DNA from: Agelaius tricolor
Lineage: Eukaryota; Chordata; Aves; Passeriformes; Icteridae
NCBI GenBank assembly: GCA_023055355.1
Contig: JALJCS010000056.1
Location: 124,001 to 188,000, forward strand
Length of the DNA: 64,000 bases
Reading direction: 5' to 3'
Of the stretch, positions 1-10,011 are shown piece after piece (the stretch's first letter is position 1; the number at the start of each line of letters is the position of its first letter). The position numbers were made by a program, and so were the translations under genes. The notes under the pieces are model-generated. The model saw nothing but the letters and a program-made list of their open reading frames with translations, did no database searches and was not told the origin of the DNA.

Positions 1-7
1 AATACAT

Positions 8-898
8 ATGCAATGGGGAATCAAATGTGAACTCAGGAATTTTAATCTCGCTTTAACGAGACTCCTAGAGCTTGGGGTCATTTCTCGACCCATAGATATA
101 TTGCACTCTGAGGTGTGGCAGAAATGTACTGTTGCGCTAGCAGAGGACACAAAAGCCACAGGCAGCAGCAAAAGCCTGAAAGCGTGGGGGAAGGCAGAAG
201 CAGCCCTACGCAAAGCATTAGAAGAACGGGAGACGTGGAATGCTGCGCGTTCCTGTTTGTTAATCACGCCACAGCTGGGGGAGGGGGCGGTAAAGCGAAA
301 CTCCCCTGGTGGCGACCCGATTGAGAGCGGGGAGACGGGGGGGCCGGGCGCATCCCATCCCTCCCCGAGCCCAGAGCCCCCGGAGCCCCCGGGGGACCCC
401 CTGACCCTTTCGGGGGACCCACCGCAGCCCAAACCCCCCCCCGGAACCCCCCGGAATGCCCGCGGGCCCCTCGCCTATCCCTTCCCCGCCGCTAGCCGAC
501 TTAGCGCAAGAAGCGGAGGGACTCGCGCGGTGCTTTTGGGAGGGACTGGCGGCAGAAGCCCGAAATATCGAGAAGGCAAGCGCACGGACGGGTGGCGGAG
601 GGGATCCACCGCCTTTCCCGTTCGAATATGGCGCGGGTGGCTGGGAAGAGGGCTGGAGCCCGCCGGCCCGTGGCGGGAAGAACCCGAACCCAGCAGACAC
701 GCATGCGTGGGGGGTGCGACAGAGGGCGGGCACTCACCCTGGAGCCGCGCCCACTGCCGCCACCATACATGGGAGAGATCCCTCCCTGCGGGAGGCAGGG
801 CGAGCCCAGGGGGTGGGAGCGGCACCGCCCCTGAGGGGAGGAGCGGGGCCGTAGCCGAACAAAACGACAGGGGAGACTGGAAGTTCATTGGCAGTTGA
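8..898 (+). pseudogene. gag: P1 gag, matrix and proline-rich part
   Basis: The first ~95 codons encode a helical matrix-like domain with the motif LTRLLELGVISRP and the segment SLKAWGKAEAALRKALEE, as in avian beta-like ERV Gag. A long Pro/Gly/Arg-rich stretch with G and C runs follows. The ATG at 8 may be the true start, but the window edge prevents checking. The frame stops at 896-898, while capsid is in another frame, so at least one frameshift lies between about 420 and 900. An alternative frame at 456-854 also looks protein-like, which suggests more than one indel. Matrix would target Gag to the membrane; no MG myristoylation signal is visible at this ATG. Confidence 0.7.
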
Positions 899-2280
899 CT
901 TCCGACTCTGAAGGGAACCACACCTCCCCAGACCGCTCTGCGGAGCCGACCGAGTCCAGCAGCGACTCGGAAGCAGAGAAAACAGAATCAATGCGGTTTC
1001 GGACGAAACCAAATACAACTTTTAACACAGTCGGGAACCAGCCCCAATACAAACTCACCGACTGGGGTAAAATCAAAATCGAATGCGCGGAATGGGCACC
1101 CGCAGCATCGGTGCATGCCTTCCCGGTGAGAATTACGGGACCCCAGGGGAACCAGCAAAGAACGTATACTCCCGTTAATTCCAAAGACGTTCAGACAATA
1201 GTAAAAGCTATCTCAGAAAAAGGAATTAACTCAGGGGTGGTTTCCACTCTCGTGGATGGTCTTTTCAGCAATGATGATTTACTCCCTTTCGATATAGTGC
1301 AAATAAGCCGTATGCTTTTTGATGGGGCGGGTTTGATAATATTTAAACAGGAATGGACGGACCAATGTGCAACCATGCTCGCTCAGACAGCGGGGGAAGG
1401 GCAGCCACTCCACGGGTCGAGTTTATCTAGGTTGTTGGGGAAGCACGACGAAGTAGCCACACCCCAGCAACAAGCTGCCCAGCTCCGGATCGAGGAAGTC
1501 AGGGCGACTTCCCGGGCGGCCAGAGAAGCTATACGCGCCGCATCCAGGGTGGTGGCCAGACCGACACCATGGTCGACCATCAAACAGGGGGAGAGTGAAG
1601 GCTTTACACAATTTGTTGACCGCCTTCAGGCTGTGGTGGACTCTTCTAACTTACCCGCTGTCGCAAAAGGCCCGGTGATAACCCACTGCCTCCGGCAACA
1701 ATGTAACACCGTAACCAAAGATATATTGCGTTCCCTGCCAGCCGGGGCCAGCCTGGCTGACATGATTAAGCGTGTTGTGAGGGAAGAGCAGCTGACCCCA
1801 CTTCAGGCAACCGTACACACCCTAACCAGTGTGATGGCCTGCTTCAAATGTGGTCAGTCAGGTCATGTCATGGCAAACTGCCCCCAGCCGGCACAGTTTC
1901 CCCAGGCAACACCCCCGCCCCAGCAGCGCCCCAGAGGGGTCTGCTGGAACTGTGGGAAGAGAGGTCACCTCGTTAGGGACTGTAGATCCCAGCCCCGGGG
2001 AAACGGAAAAGGGGGGGGGCATGCGGGCCATATTCAGCCCCCTCCCGCTATGGATGCGAGACAGCCCATCTATGCCAACCCACAGTGGGGCAGGGGATCC
2101 TCGTACCCTATGCTCCCACAGGAGGCGGTCAGCATCGCACCCCCGCCAGCGATACAATGGCAGGGCTATGCAGTACCACCAACCGTACCCTCACACCCAC
2201 CACCATCACAAGCCATGCAAGCGCTACAGGACCAGCAGGGGACGCCCCAAACCGGGACCCCTGGGTGGCCCTGGCCATGA
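895..2280 (+). pseudogene. gag: P1 gag, capsid and nucleocapsid part
   Basis: Open frame of about 460 codons, with no ATG at its 5' edge, so it is the downstream part of gag. Capsid carries a major homology region around GESEGFTQFVDRLQAVVD. Nucleocapsid has two CCHC zinc knuckles, CFKCGQSGHVMANC and CWNCGKRGHLVRDC, which bind genomic RNA. A Pro/Gln-rich tail runs to TGA at 2278-2280. The frame overlaps pro by almost 300 bases, and a slippery heptamer at 1998-2004 lies just after the second knuckle. Two knuckles and the overlap fit a beta-like Gag; gamma Gag has one knuckle. The reading frame is intact within this segment but detached from matrix. Confidence 0.85.
1998..2004 (+). promoter_or_regulatory. 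P1 gag/pro -1 frameshift site GGGAAAC
   Basis: The heptamer is in exact X XXY YYZ phase with the gag frame (codons GGA at 1999 and AAC at 2002). The -1 frame is open from 1986 into protease. GGGAAAC is also the gag/pro slippery sequence of type D simian retroviruses. A G-rich stretch (nine G at 2011-2019) follows at the spacing where a structure would stimulate slippage; the structure itself is not shown. Confidence 0.85.
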
Positions 2281-2617
2281 GAATAGGGAAGGAACCCCTG
2301 AGGATGTGGGGGACATGCCGCCTCTATGGCAGTCAGGATCCCCACATCGTAGGACTTCAGTTTTGGGTAGACACGGGATCAGACTGCACGATTCTCCCCC
2401 AGTCGCATTGGCCCAGACATTGGCAGTTTAAGGAAGTCCCTCCAGTGAACGGGGTGGGGGGACAAACCCGGGAGTGGAAAAGCACCCAGCTGGTAGCTAT
2501 AACACTTCACACAAACAAGGGACCAGAACAGACAGTAGCAATTTACCCCTACATTTTGTAAAACTCTCCGCCACTAATAGGAAGGGACGTCCTTGCTATG
2601 CTAGGAGTCAAGATTAC

Positions 2618-2624
2618 AAATTTA
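2618..2624 (+). promoter_or_regulatory. P1 pro/pol -1 frameshift site AAATTTA
   Basis: Heptamer in correct phase with pro (codons AAT at 2619, TTA at 2622), two codons before the pro terminator at 2628. The -1 frame leads directly into reverse transcriptase. AAATTTA is a standard retroviral slippery sequence. Its survival in register shows where pro and pol were separated in the ancestor. Confidence 0.85.
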
Positions 2625-5196
2625 TCATAAGGGCCACTGCTGTACTTCCTCAGCTGCCGATCAAATTGACTTGGAAATCATCAGATCCTATATGGAGGGA
2701 GCAGTGGCCTTTGTCAGAGCCTCGAGTGGCAGCTTTGCTGGAACTGGTCAACCGTGAACTGCAAAAGGGTCACATAGAACCCTCCACCAGTCCATGGAAC
2801 ACCCCTGTGTTTGTAATCCCCAAAAGGTCCGGAGAGGGTTATCGTCTCGTCCACGACCTGAGAGAAGTGAACAAGACGATTCGACCCATGGGTCCAGTCC
2901 AGACACTGCTACCCATGAATTCAGCTATCCCTGAAGGACAGCCGTGCGCAGTGCTGGACATCAAAGACTGTTTCTTCTCGATACCCCTGCATCCGGACGA
3001 CAGAGAACGCTTTGCCTTTTCCATTGCGTTTCCAAACGGTAATCGACCTAACCTCCGTTTCCAATGGAGGGTGCTTCCACAGGGCCTAGTGGACAGTCCT
3101 GTTATCTGCCAGGTCACCGTGGACAGAGCACTGATGCCAGTCTGACATTCCTACCCTGCCGCAACCATAATCCAATACATGGACGACATCCTAGTCGCTG
3201 CACCATCGACGAGCCAGGTAGATCACCTGGTGTCTACAATCACAGAAACCCTCTGGGCCAACGGCTTCGAGATCGCAAGGGCAAAGGTCAAGAGAGGACC
3301 CTGCGTGACCTTCCTGGGGGTGGGAATCACAAGCTCCTACGTGACTCCTCCCAAGGTAAGGATCAACCGGGATATCAGGACACTTCACGATGTGCAATGC
3401 CTGGTGGGATTGCTGCAGTGGGTCCGCAACGTCGTCCTGATCCCCCCCGAGGTCATGGACCTTTTATATGACCTCCTGAAGGGACAACACCCCTGGGAAC
3501 CCAAGGAGCTGACACCGCAAGTGGCGAGCTCCCTCGATTTCATCGACCAGCAGATGTCCACCAGCACGCTGGCCAGGTGGAACCCGGCCATGCCCCTGGA
3601 CTTATACGTACACTTCACGCCAAAGGGCGGAGTGGGGGCACTGGCACAAGGGCCTTCTGAAAAGGCCCGGCCGATCCAATGGGTGGTCCTCGGGAGACCT
3701 GCTCGTGCATTCTCCCCAGGAGTCGAATGCGTCACTAACCTCATCAGGAAAGGCAGGAAACTCGCCCTGAGACACCTAGGAACTGAGCCGACAAGAATAC
3801 ACCTTCCCTTTCGCAAGCAACCATCTGCAGAGTCACCCGCAATTTCAGAGCACCTAGCCCTTGCTCTCACCGGCTTCAGAGGAGAAATCTCCTACTCAGC
3901 AAAACCGCCCTGGACTCGGCTGCTGACCATCGTCGACATAGACATACCGCCAAAGGTCAAGGACCGACCTCAGCCAGGACCAACGGTCTTCACGCACGCT
4001 TCCTCCACGACTTCTACGGCAACGGCAGTGTGGCAGGCAGGAGAGCAATGGCATTGCATCAAAGCATGTGACCCCACACTGTCAGTGCAGCAACTGGAAG
4101 CAGCAGCAGTGGTCTTAGCGTGTGGACTTTTCAAAGATGAGCACCTCAATATAGTAACGGACTCTATATTCGTGGCAAGGCTTTGCCTAGCCATGGCAGG
4201 ACCAGGTGTGTCAACATCTACAGCAGCCCTAATGCTGGAAGAAGTGCTCTCCTCACGACAGGGCACCGTATCCATCATTCACGCCAACAGCCACGACCCA
4301 ATCAAAGGTTACTTCCAGATAGGCAACGACAAGGCGGACGCCGCAGCAAAAGGCGTATGGACGTTGCAGGAAGCTCGTCAGCTGCATGAATCACTCCATA
4401 TCGGGGCCAAGGCCCTGGCGAAGAGATGAGGGATTTCAACAGCGGACGCAAGACATGTGGTGGCCACCTGTCCTCACTGCCAGAAGTCACCCCTGTGGAC
4501 CAGTGGAATTAACCCAAGAGGTCTCAAGCCTTCACAAATCTGGCAGTCGGACTTCACCTTGTGTCAACTGCTGAAGCCCCGAGCATGGCTTGCCGTGACG
4601 GTGGACACTTTCAGCGGAATGATCGTGGCCACACAGCACCCCAAAACTAACTCTAAAGCCACAATTCAGCACTGGCTGACAGCCATGGCGTGGCTTGGCA
4701 TCCCCAAACAGATCAAAACTGACAACGGTTCCAATTTCACCTCCAAACCAGTGCAAGAATTCGCCTCGAAATGGGGCATCACATTAGTACAGGGTATCCC
4801 ATATAACAGTACCGGGCAGGCCATAGTCGAGCGGGCGAATCAGACCCTGAAAACCAGGCTGGAGGTGTTGGCAAAAGCTGAGGGCTTTGCCAGTTCTATT
4901 CCCCCGGGAGATCAGGCACGCATACTAGCAACCGCTTTGCTAGCACTGAATCAATTTCCTAGGGGGGATGAAACAAACAGCCCCGTCCAAAAACACTGGG
5001 CCACCAGAGCGCTGGAGGAAGGCCCGCAGGTTGTAATTAGAAATGAGCTAGGCGAATGGGAACAGGGCTGGAGGTTGATGCTCACAGGACGAGGGTACGC
5101 AGCTGTCAAAAAGGATGGCAAAATTAGGTGGTGTCCACTTAGGTCGATCAAGCCCGACCTTCACAGTGGGCAAGACAGGGCTGATGAGAATTGTGA

Positions 5197-5210
5197 GTCT
5201 CTATTTACAG
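5197..5210 (+). promoter_or_regulatory. Candidate env splice acceptor of P1
   Basis: A short pyrimidine-rich run ending in TTTACAG stops at 5210, four bases before the env ATG at 5214. Retroviral env is made from a spliced mRNA, so a 3' splice site here is expected. The assignment rests on sequence form only. Confidence 0.5.
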
Positions 5211-5213
5211 GAC

Positions 5214-7136
5214 ATGCTTACGGGTCGTCCCCGGGATGCGTACATTCCCCTTCCGGAGGAAAGTGACAGTCCACCAAGCTGCCGGACAGCGCCCGAGAGA
5301 CCCGCACGGGTGAGACCCAAGCTACAACGGTGTTTCTGCGTGATTATGCTGTTGGGGCTTGTCGCCAGAGGGCAAGCCAGCCCAGACTACTACCCCCATC
5401 AGCCCTTCAGGTGGGTCATGCAACTTCTTGCTGGAGACAAGATGCTCAGAGACATCACCCCGCCAAACGCCCCGTCCTTCGTGCTTCACGTCACCGACCT
5501 GTTTCCAGAACAACCAAAGGTAGACCCCTATTCTTCACACGCCTCACACATGTACCTATCCTACTGGTGCCCAGCCTCAAACCCAGGAAAAAGTTATTGC
5601 AATCGCCCAGGGTGGGGATACTGTGGGTACTGGGGCTGTGAAACAATAGTCACAGACGCCAGGCCATCAGGACCTGGGTGGGACCCACAAGAGCCTGACA
5701 GATTCCTACAGTTCTCCTGGGCACCCGCAGGTTGCAAAACACCCGTCTTCCTTCAGGGAAGTTTCTATCGAAACCAACATAAAGTCCCCAAATTCCGGAA
5801 ATGCACTCACTATAACATAACAGTTTTGCAGCCGAATCACCCTAGCTGGGCCGTGGGCAAAGCATGGACAGTAGTCCTTCAAGGGTCAGGAAAGTGGGTG
5901 AATGTGCGAATTACCAGACTCCCACCGTCAGCACCCAGAGCAGTAGGGCCCAACAAAGTGATCAAAAGCACACAGAAAGGGAGAAACATGACCTACCCCA
6001 AAGCCCCGCCCACAAGGGTTACCGACGTCCCGACTGGCGATGAGGAAGCCTTCCAAATAGGCCACTCAGCCAGGTCAGGCTCGGACCCAATCCGTGGCAT
6101 GTTAGAAGCTACCTTTCTATCCCTGAATGAATCTAACCCTAACCTAACCGACTCCTGCTGGCTCTGCTACGATGTTAAACCCCCCTTTTACGAAGGAGTC
6201 GCTTTAGATACCCCCTTCAGCTATTCCACAGCCGATGCCCCTTGCCAGTGCAGATGGGACACACCCCGCAAAGGAATTACCCTGAGTCAAGTCACAGGTC
6301 AGGGCAGATGCTTCGGCAATGCAACCCTAGCTAAGCGGAAAGGCGACGTCTGCACCGAAGTAGTTGAGCCCGACAGGAAAAATAATAAGTGGGTAGTCCC
6401 ATCCACATCTGGGATGTGGGTTTGCCAGAGATCTGGAGTAAGTCCCTGTGTGTCTCTTGCCAAATTCGATAACTCTAACGACTTTTGTGTTCAAGTTCTG
6501 ATCATCCCTAGAGTCCTGTACCACTCAGACGAAGAGGTGTACCACCTTCTCGAAGATAACAGCCGGCTCCACAAGAGAGAAATATTAACAGGTATAACTA
6601 TCGCAATGCTGCTCGGCCTAGGGGCGGCTGGAACGGCGACAGGTGTCTCAGCCCTAGCAACTCAACACCAAGGACTGTCCCAGCTGCAGATGACCATCGA
6701 TGAGGACCTGCAGAGGATCGAGAAATCCATTTCCTTTCTAGAAAAGTCAGTCTCTTCGCTCTCAGAAGTGGTCCTGCAGAACAGGCGAGGACTGGATCTC
6801 CTGTTCATGCAGCAAGGAGGCCTGTGTGCTGCCTTGAAAGAGGAATGCTGTTTCTACGCTGACCACACAGGAGTCGTTAGAGACTCCATGGCAGAACTCC
6901 GAAACAGACTGGCTCAGAGACAGAAAGACAGGGAAGCCCAACAGAGCTGGTTCGAGTCTTGGTACAATCAATCACCATGGCTAACCACCCTAATTTCTAC
7001 CCTAATAGGTCCATTGGCAATGCTGCTTTTAGCTATTACCTTCGGGCCATGCCTGCTGAACAAGCTAGTCTCATTTGTTCAGGCCCGCCTAGAACGGGCT
7101 AGCATCCTGTTCGTGGGACAACAACAATTCCTGTGA
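5214..7136 (+). CDS. env: P1 env, intact gamma-type envelope
   Basis: Open frame of 640 codons from ATG 5214, chosen because it follows a splice-acceptor-like site and precedes a hydrophobic signal segment (VIMLLGLVARGQA). The surface subunit has a CWLC motif, the gammaretroviral CXXC that bonds to the transmembrane subunit. A basic site near HKRE precedes a hydrophobic Gly/Ala-rich fusion-peptide-like stretch. The transmembrane subunit has a heptad-repeat region, the conserved LQNRRGLDLLFMQQGG block and CX6CC (CAALKEECC), then a membrane anchor and short tail. Several N-X-S/T sites are present. No nonsense codon or frameshift is seen, in contrast to gag, pro and pol of the same provirus. Whether it is expressed is unknown. 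Confidence 0.88.
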   Translation: MLTGRPRDAYIPLPEESDSPPSCRTAPERPARVRPKLQRCFCVIMLLGLVARGQASPDYYPHQPFRWVMQLLAGDKMLRDITPPNAPSFVLHVTDLFPEQPKVDPYSSHASHMYLSYWCPASNPGKSYCNRPGWGYCGYWGCETIVTDARPSGPGWDPQEPDRFLQFSWAPAGCKTPVFLQGSFYRNQHKVPKFRKCTHYNITVLQPNHPSWAVGKAWTVVLQGSGKWVNVRITRLPPSAPRAVGPNKVIKSTQKGRNMTYPKAPPTRVTDVPTGDEEAFQIGHSARSGSDPIRGMLEATFLSLNESNPNLTDSCWLCYDVKPPFYEGVALDTPFSYSTADAPCQCRWDTPRKGITLSQVTGQGRCFGNATLAKRKGDVCTEVVEPDRKNNKWVVPSTSGMWVCQRSGVSPCVSLAKFDNSNDFCVQVLIIPRVLYHSDEEVYHLLEDNSRLHKREILTGITIAMLLGLGAAGTATGVSALATQHQGLSQLQMTIDEDLQRIEKSISFLEKSVSSLSEVVLQNRRGLDLLFMQQGGLCAALKEECCFYADHTGVVRDSMAELRNRLAQRQKDREAQQSWFESWYNQSPWLTTLISTLIGPLAMLLLAITFGPCLLNKLVSFVQARLERASILFVGQQQFL

Positions 7137-7277
7137 ATCCAACAGGGAACACTGCCAGTCACCAGAGACTTACCTGGCAGAAACTTACTCAGGTTTCCCA
7201 AGACCCTTTTCCCGAGTCAGATCTCAACCTCCTACCTCATTTCAGTGCCTATGTATAAGATTACCTCGTTCATTTGT

Positions 7278-7294
7278 GAAAGAGGGGGGGGAAG
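7278..7294 (+). other. P1 polypurine tract
   Basis: Purine run directly before the LTR (GAAAGAGG then more G, ending GAAG at 7294). It would prime plus-strand DNA synthesis and marks the U3 boundary. Confidence 0.8.
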
Positions 7295-7558
7295 TGTAGT
7301 AGTAAGGGACAGGCGTTCGGAAGATTTCGGGCTGTGACGGAAAATTACAGGAATCCTTCTGCCCCCCTCCCCATAGATAAAGATCACCCTTAGAATGTAG
7401 CCAAACAGGTAGTCCCCCCTAACCTATGGATGCCAGTAACTTTCCACTCCATACTAACCCTAGAAAGTATAGCCAAACCCCTGTCTGACGTAGAGAAACC
7501 CCTTAGTCCATAAATACCCTCGAGACCCTTCAATAAACGCCTTTAACCGTCCACCACA
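7295..7558 (+). mobile_element. P1 3' LTR
   Basis: About 264 bp. It begins TGTAGTAG after the polypurine tract and ends CCACCACA; the ends are inverted repeats apart from two transitions. AATAAA lies at about 7531, so R/U5 is short. The 3' end is set by this terminal repeat and is the less certain boundary. The bases that follow belong to the leader of an older minus-strand ERV. Confidence 0.75.
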
Positions 7559-7715
7559 TTGGTGTTAGTGTCCGTTATTGGCCACGAAGGATCCCAAGGA
7601 GGAGATCGCCGTGCTGGACTCCGATACCAGGTTGCCGTGGCCTTCACAAGAAGGCAACAGGGTGGGAAGGGGGTCCCGAACTCCAGTATCAAATCACGAA
7701 TGGTTGTCACCAAAT
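7559..7715 (-). other. Leader and primer site of a minus-strand ERV (cut by P1)
   Basis: Read on the minus strand, the sequence after LTR-A starts ATTTGGTGACAACC and continues CGTGATTTGA. It resembles a tRNA-Trp primer binding site (TGGTGACCCCGACGTGAT) with a two-base expansion and mismatches, so the tRNA call is tentative. A small hairpin (GCCTTC, loop ACAA, GAAGGC) lies near 7641-7656. P1 has inserted here, so the rest of this older ERV would lie left of the window. Confidence 0.45.
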
Positions 7716-8295
7716 TGTTATAAATGATCAAATTGACCGTCAAATTTATAAGAAAATTTTGCAATGATTTATTAGATTGTCAGCGAAACAGAATTTCAAG
7801 GAAAAAACCATCACAGCCTCGGGCAGCATCAAACCGGGATCGGTGCTGGGTGAACCTGGATCTGACCTGCAAAGTGTCAGAGTCTCCCCCTCGGTTCACA
7901 CCGACTGCTTCATGCAGCGAGCTTATATACAGTTTATTCTGCCTGAGGCAGAGATGACCGAATGTTCCTTTGTGTCCCTTCACATGCAGAACTGGGGCCA
8001 TACATGTGCAGGGATAGACAAAAGTGATTCCAGGTGTCTAGATGTTGTCAGTACACTTTGGAAAAATCCGCATTCACATGTAGCAGGGTGGCACCGGGTG
8101 CTTGAGTGTAGTAGATGCAATCTTCAAGGTGCAAGATCACTCCTACATTCCAGGGAAGTGTTGATCATTGCCCAGGAAGGTCCCATTCATATGTTTACAG
8201 ACTTGATATTATCTGAATGTCAGGGAACTAATTGAATAAAAATAGGACTCCTGCTCCTGGCTGGGGTGGTCAAAAGACATAGCTTGGATTTTACA
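7716..8295 (-). mobile_element. LTR-A, minus copy (5' LTR of the older ERV)
   Basis: 580 bp. On the minus strand it runs from TGTAAAATCC to TTATAACA. It holds a TATA-like TATATAAG near 7925 and AATAAA near 7768. It aligns along its length with the plus-strand copy at 24058-24663, which shares both ends and the CTGGGTxAACCTxGATC block. A primer-site-like sequence abuts its 3' end, so it is a 5' LTR. Confidence 0.8.
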
Positions 8296-8400
8296 ATATT
8301 TTATACATAAACAGCATGAATTATCTCTACCATATACTACACTATACATCTACAAAACTTCTCTTAACATATACATAATATCCATCTCCTAATTCTGAGA
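8296..8400. other. AT-rich spacer
   Basis: AT-rich sequence between LTR-A and LTR-L. I see no gene or recognisable repeat. It may be U5 of LTR-L or old host flank. Confidence 0.4.
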
Positions 8401-8649
8401 GCCAACCATCACATTATTTATCTATAACAGAGACAGAGGAGTCCTGCAACTTTTTTTGAACAAAGGGAGAGAGTGTCCACTGGGGCATACCCCCTTGGCT
8501 TTTCCTCAAGGTTTTAGAGGACACAGCCACCTCTCATCCTAAACTGCCGGCTGCATGTTGCCCTCTTCCTTTCCTCATTGTCTGAGGTATTAGGAAGGTA
8601 CAGCTTTCCCAAACTGCCTACCACATATTCCCCCCTTAAACATGTCAGG

Positions 8650-10011
8650 CAGCAACTGACAGAACCAGAGCACACAGTCTCAAGCTGCATCAAAGGAAAT
8701 ATAGGTTGGATATTAGGAAAAAGTTTTTTACAGAAAGAGTGATAAAGTTCTGTGTAAGAGCTCTAATGAGAGATGCGGGACTCCAGGCAGGTCTTCAAAA
8801 TGCAGTTTATTGTATTCAAGATATTACAGCAGTCCAGGGTCATAGGTGACAGAGCCTGTGCCTACAGCTGTCAGCTCCAACTGCAGATGTTAGAGTTCAG
8901 GAACACATAATCACGGAATGATTATATGCAGGTGCTTTTATTGAAGAGTTCTGGGTGTCAGGGGTACAGACCCAAATCTGACTCCGACATGGGTTTGGGA
9001 TGAACACGTTTATATACTCTTATCATTATATAACTACCTATTAAACTTATATTGTTCTATTGTATACATTGATTTCATCCAAGCATGGATTTTTGTAATT
9101 TCCATCCAACCCCCCAAACATAGTTTCTCATGATTCTTGTTATGATTAAACAATAATTATATCCAATTACCAAACAATCATCACATTTAACAATCATATC
9201 GTTTATCATAGTCATTAAATGATTATACAGGTGCAGCCTAACATTTTCCCAGGGCCTACCAGGCCTATCCTTCCTTTCTAACTCCCCTGAATATTCCATG
9301 ATTTTAGAAACATTTTATCCCTATACTATCACAGACAAGCCTGAAGACCCTTTAATTTTGGCTACAATCCATTATATACTTTTCTTTGCTGAGCATCTTA
9401 ATACAGAACAACCAATCTATATATTAACTTTTACCTATAGCCTATCATAACTACTATAATTACCATTTTCATGTTACTATTCTCCTATCACTAAAAGTTA
9501 GTACGTTACAGTTTAAGCTAGAAGTTGTTTTCCAGTTTTCTTGCAGTGGAAAATTCTGAGACCTTTTTTCTACTTGCAACATTGGCAGACTTGTTTGCCT
9601 GTGGAATCTTTCTGCTTGGTAAAAACATCTCTTTGTTTGTGGTCAGCTTATCCTTTGCTCTAAGTCATAAAACCTCTTTCCATCTCGCTGTAACCTTTGC
9701 CTTCTTAGTTGTCCAGCAAGACTGGCTCAGCAATTCTTTTCTTCTATATCAAAACTTGCTTCCATCTCTATTTCATTCTCAGGGTCTACATTAAAAAAAT
9801 TTTTCTGCCAAGCATACATATCTGTGAGACCTTCTTGTCAAACTTTCATCGTTCCCAACAGTTCTGGAATGGTCTGCCCAGGGAGGTGGTGGAGTCACCA
9901 TCCCTGGATGTGTTTAAAAAAAAGACTGGATGTGGCACTCAGTGCCATGGGTTGGACTCGATGATCTTTAAGGTCTCTTCCAACCTAGTCATTCTGTGAA
10001 TTCTGTGAATT
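8650..10011 (+). mobile_element. CR1 LINE, 3' fragment (itself split)
   Basis: The left part (8650-8752) has the CR1 block around TCTCAAGCTGCATC and GGTTGGATATTAGG. The right part (9861-10011) has GGTCTGCCCAGGGAGGTGG, then GGTTGGACTCGATGATC, and ends in tandem ATTCTGTGA units, the avian CR1 3' end. Only the last few hundred bases of CR1 are present and there is no ORF2. It landed in LTR-L and was later split by an LTR at 8753-9860. Confidence 0.9.
8753..9860 (-). mobile_element. LTR insertion in the CR1, 6-bp target duplication
   Basis: Starts TGTAAGAG and ends CCAACA, flanked by GTTCTG at 8747-8752 and 9861-9866, a perfect 6-bp duplication. The CR1 sequence is continuous across it. Reverse-strand AATAAA-type signals occur near 8800 and 8935, so two LTRs may be nested here. 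It is largely AT-rich, with no coding region. A 6-bp duplication fits a beta/alpha-like (ERVK) integrase. Confidence 0.7.

Larger units (their letters stand above)
1986..2630 (+). pseudogene. pro: P1 pro (aspartic protease)
   Basis: Frame entered by -1 slippage from gag. The catalytic loop reads WVDTGSDCTILP (D-T-G-S), followed by a flap-like VNGVGG. An in-frame TAA at 2559-2561 cuts the domain before its C-terminal part; the same frame then resumes with the conserved L-I-G-R-D turn and runs to TAA at 2628-2630. No dUTPase-like domain is visible upstream, unlike P2 and P3. The homodimeric enzyme normally processes Gag and Pol; this copy cannot be complete without passing the stop. The pro/pol heptamer at 2618-2624 lies just before the natural terminator. 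Confidence 0.82.
2618..5266 (+). pseudogene. pol: P1 pol (RT-RNase H-integrase)
   Basis: Single frame of about 880 codons with two in-frame TGA codons (3143-3145 and 4427-4429). Domains in order: RT fingers and palm with LDIKDCFF (first Asp) and the YMDDIL catalytic box just after the first stop; thumb and connection; RNase H with ITDS-like VTDSIF and the late ANSHDP motif; integrase with an HHCC finger (second Cys pair CPHC), then the catalytic triad within TVDTFSG, IKTDNGSNF and AIVERANQ. The second stop lies inside the integrase zinc finger. The YMDD form and D-D-35-E core fit the beta-like group. The 3' end overlaps env. Confidence 0.88.
1..7558 (+). mobile_element. Provirus P1 (beta-like gag-pro-pol, gamma-type env)
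   Basis: Endogenous retrovirus that enters the window at or just before the start of gag; the 5' LTR and leader are off the left edge. Order: gag matrix, capsid and nucleocapsid, protease, reverse transcriptase-RNase H-integrase, env, polypurine tract, 3' LTR. Gag, pro and pol lie in three frames, each -1 to the one before, as in betaretroviruses. Env is of the gammaretroviral type, so the arrangement recalls type D retroviruses. Known breaks are one or more frameshifts in gag, one nonsense codon in pro and two in pol; env is open. Age cannot be read because the second LTR is missing. Confidence 0.9.

Noticed and set aside
260..921. Minus-strand ORFs of 89-157 codons across the gag linker
   Set aside because: GC-rich shadow frames of the plus-strand proline/arginine-rich region.
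7559..7580. TTGGTG after the P1 LTR as a primer site, making it a 5' LTR
   Set aside because: A polypurine tract and env precede the LTR, and the following bases match no tRNA end I know; gag does not follow.
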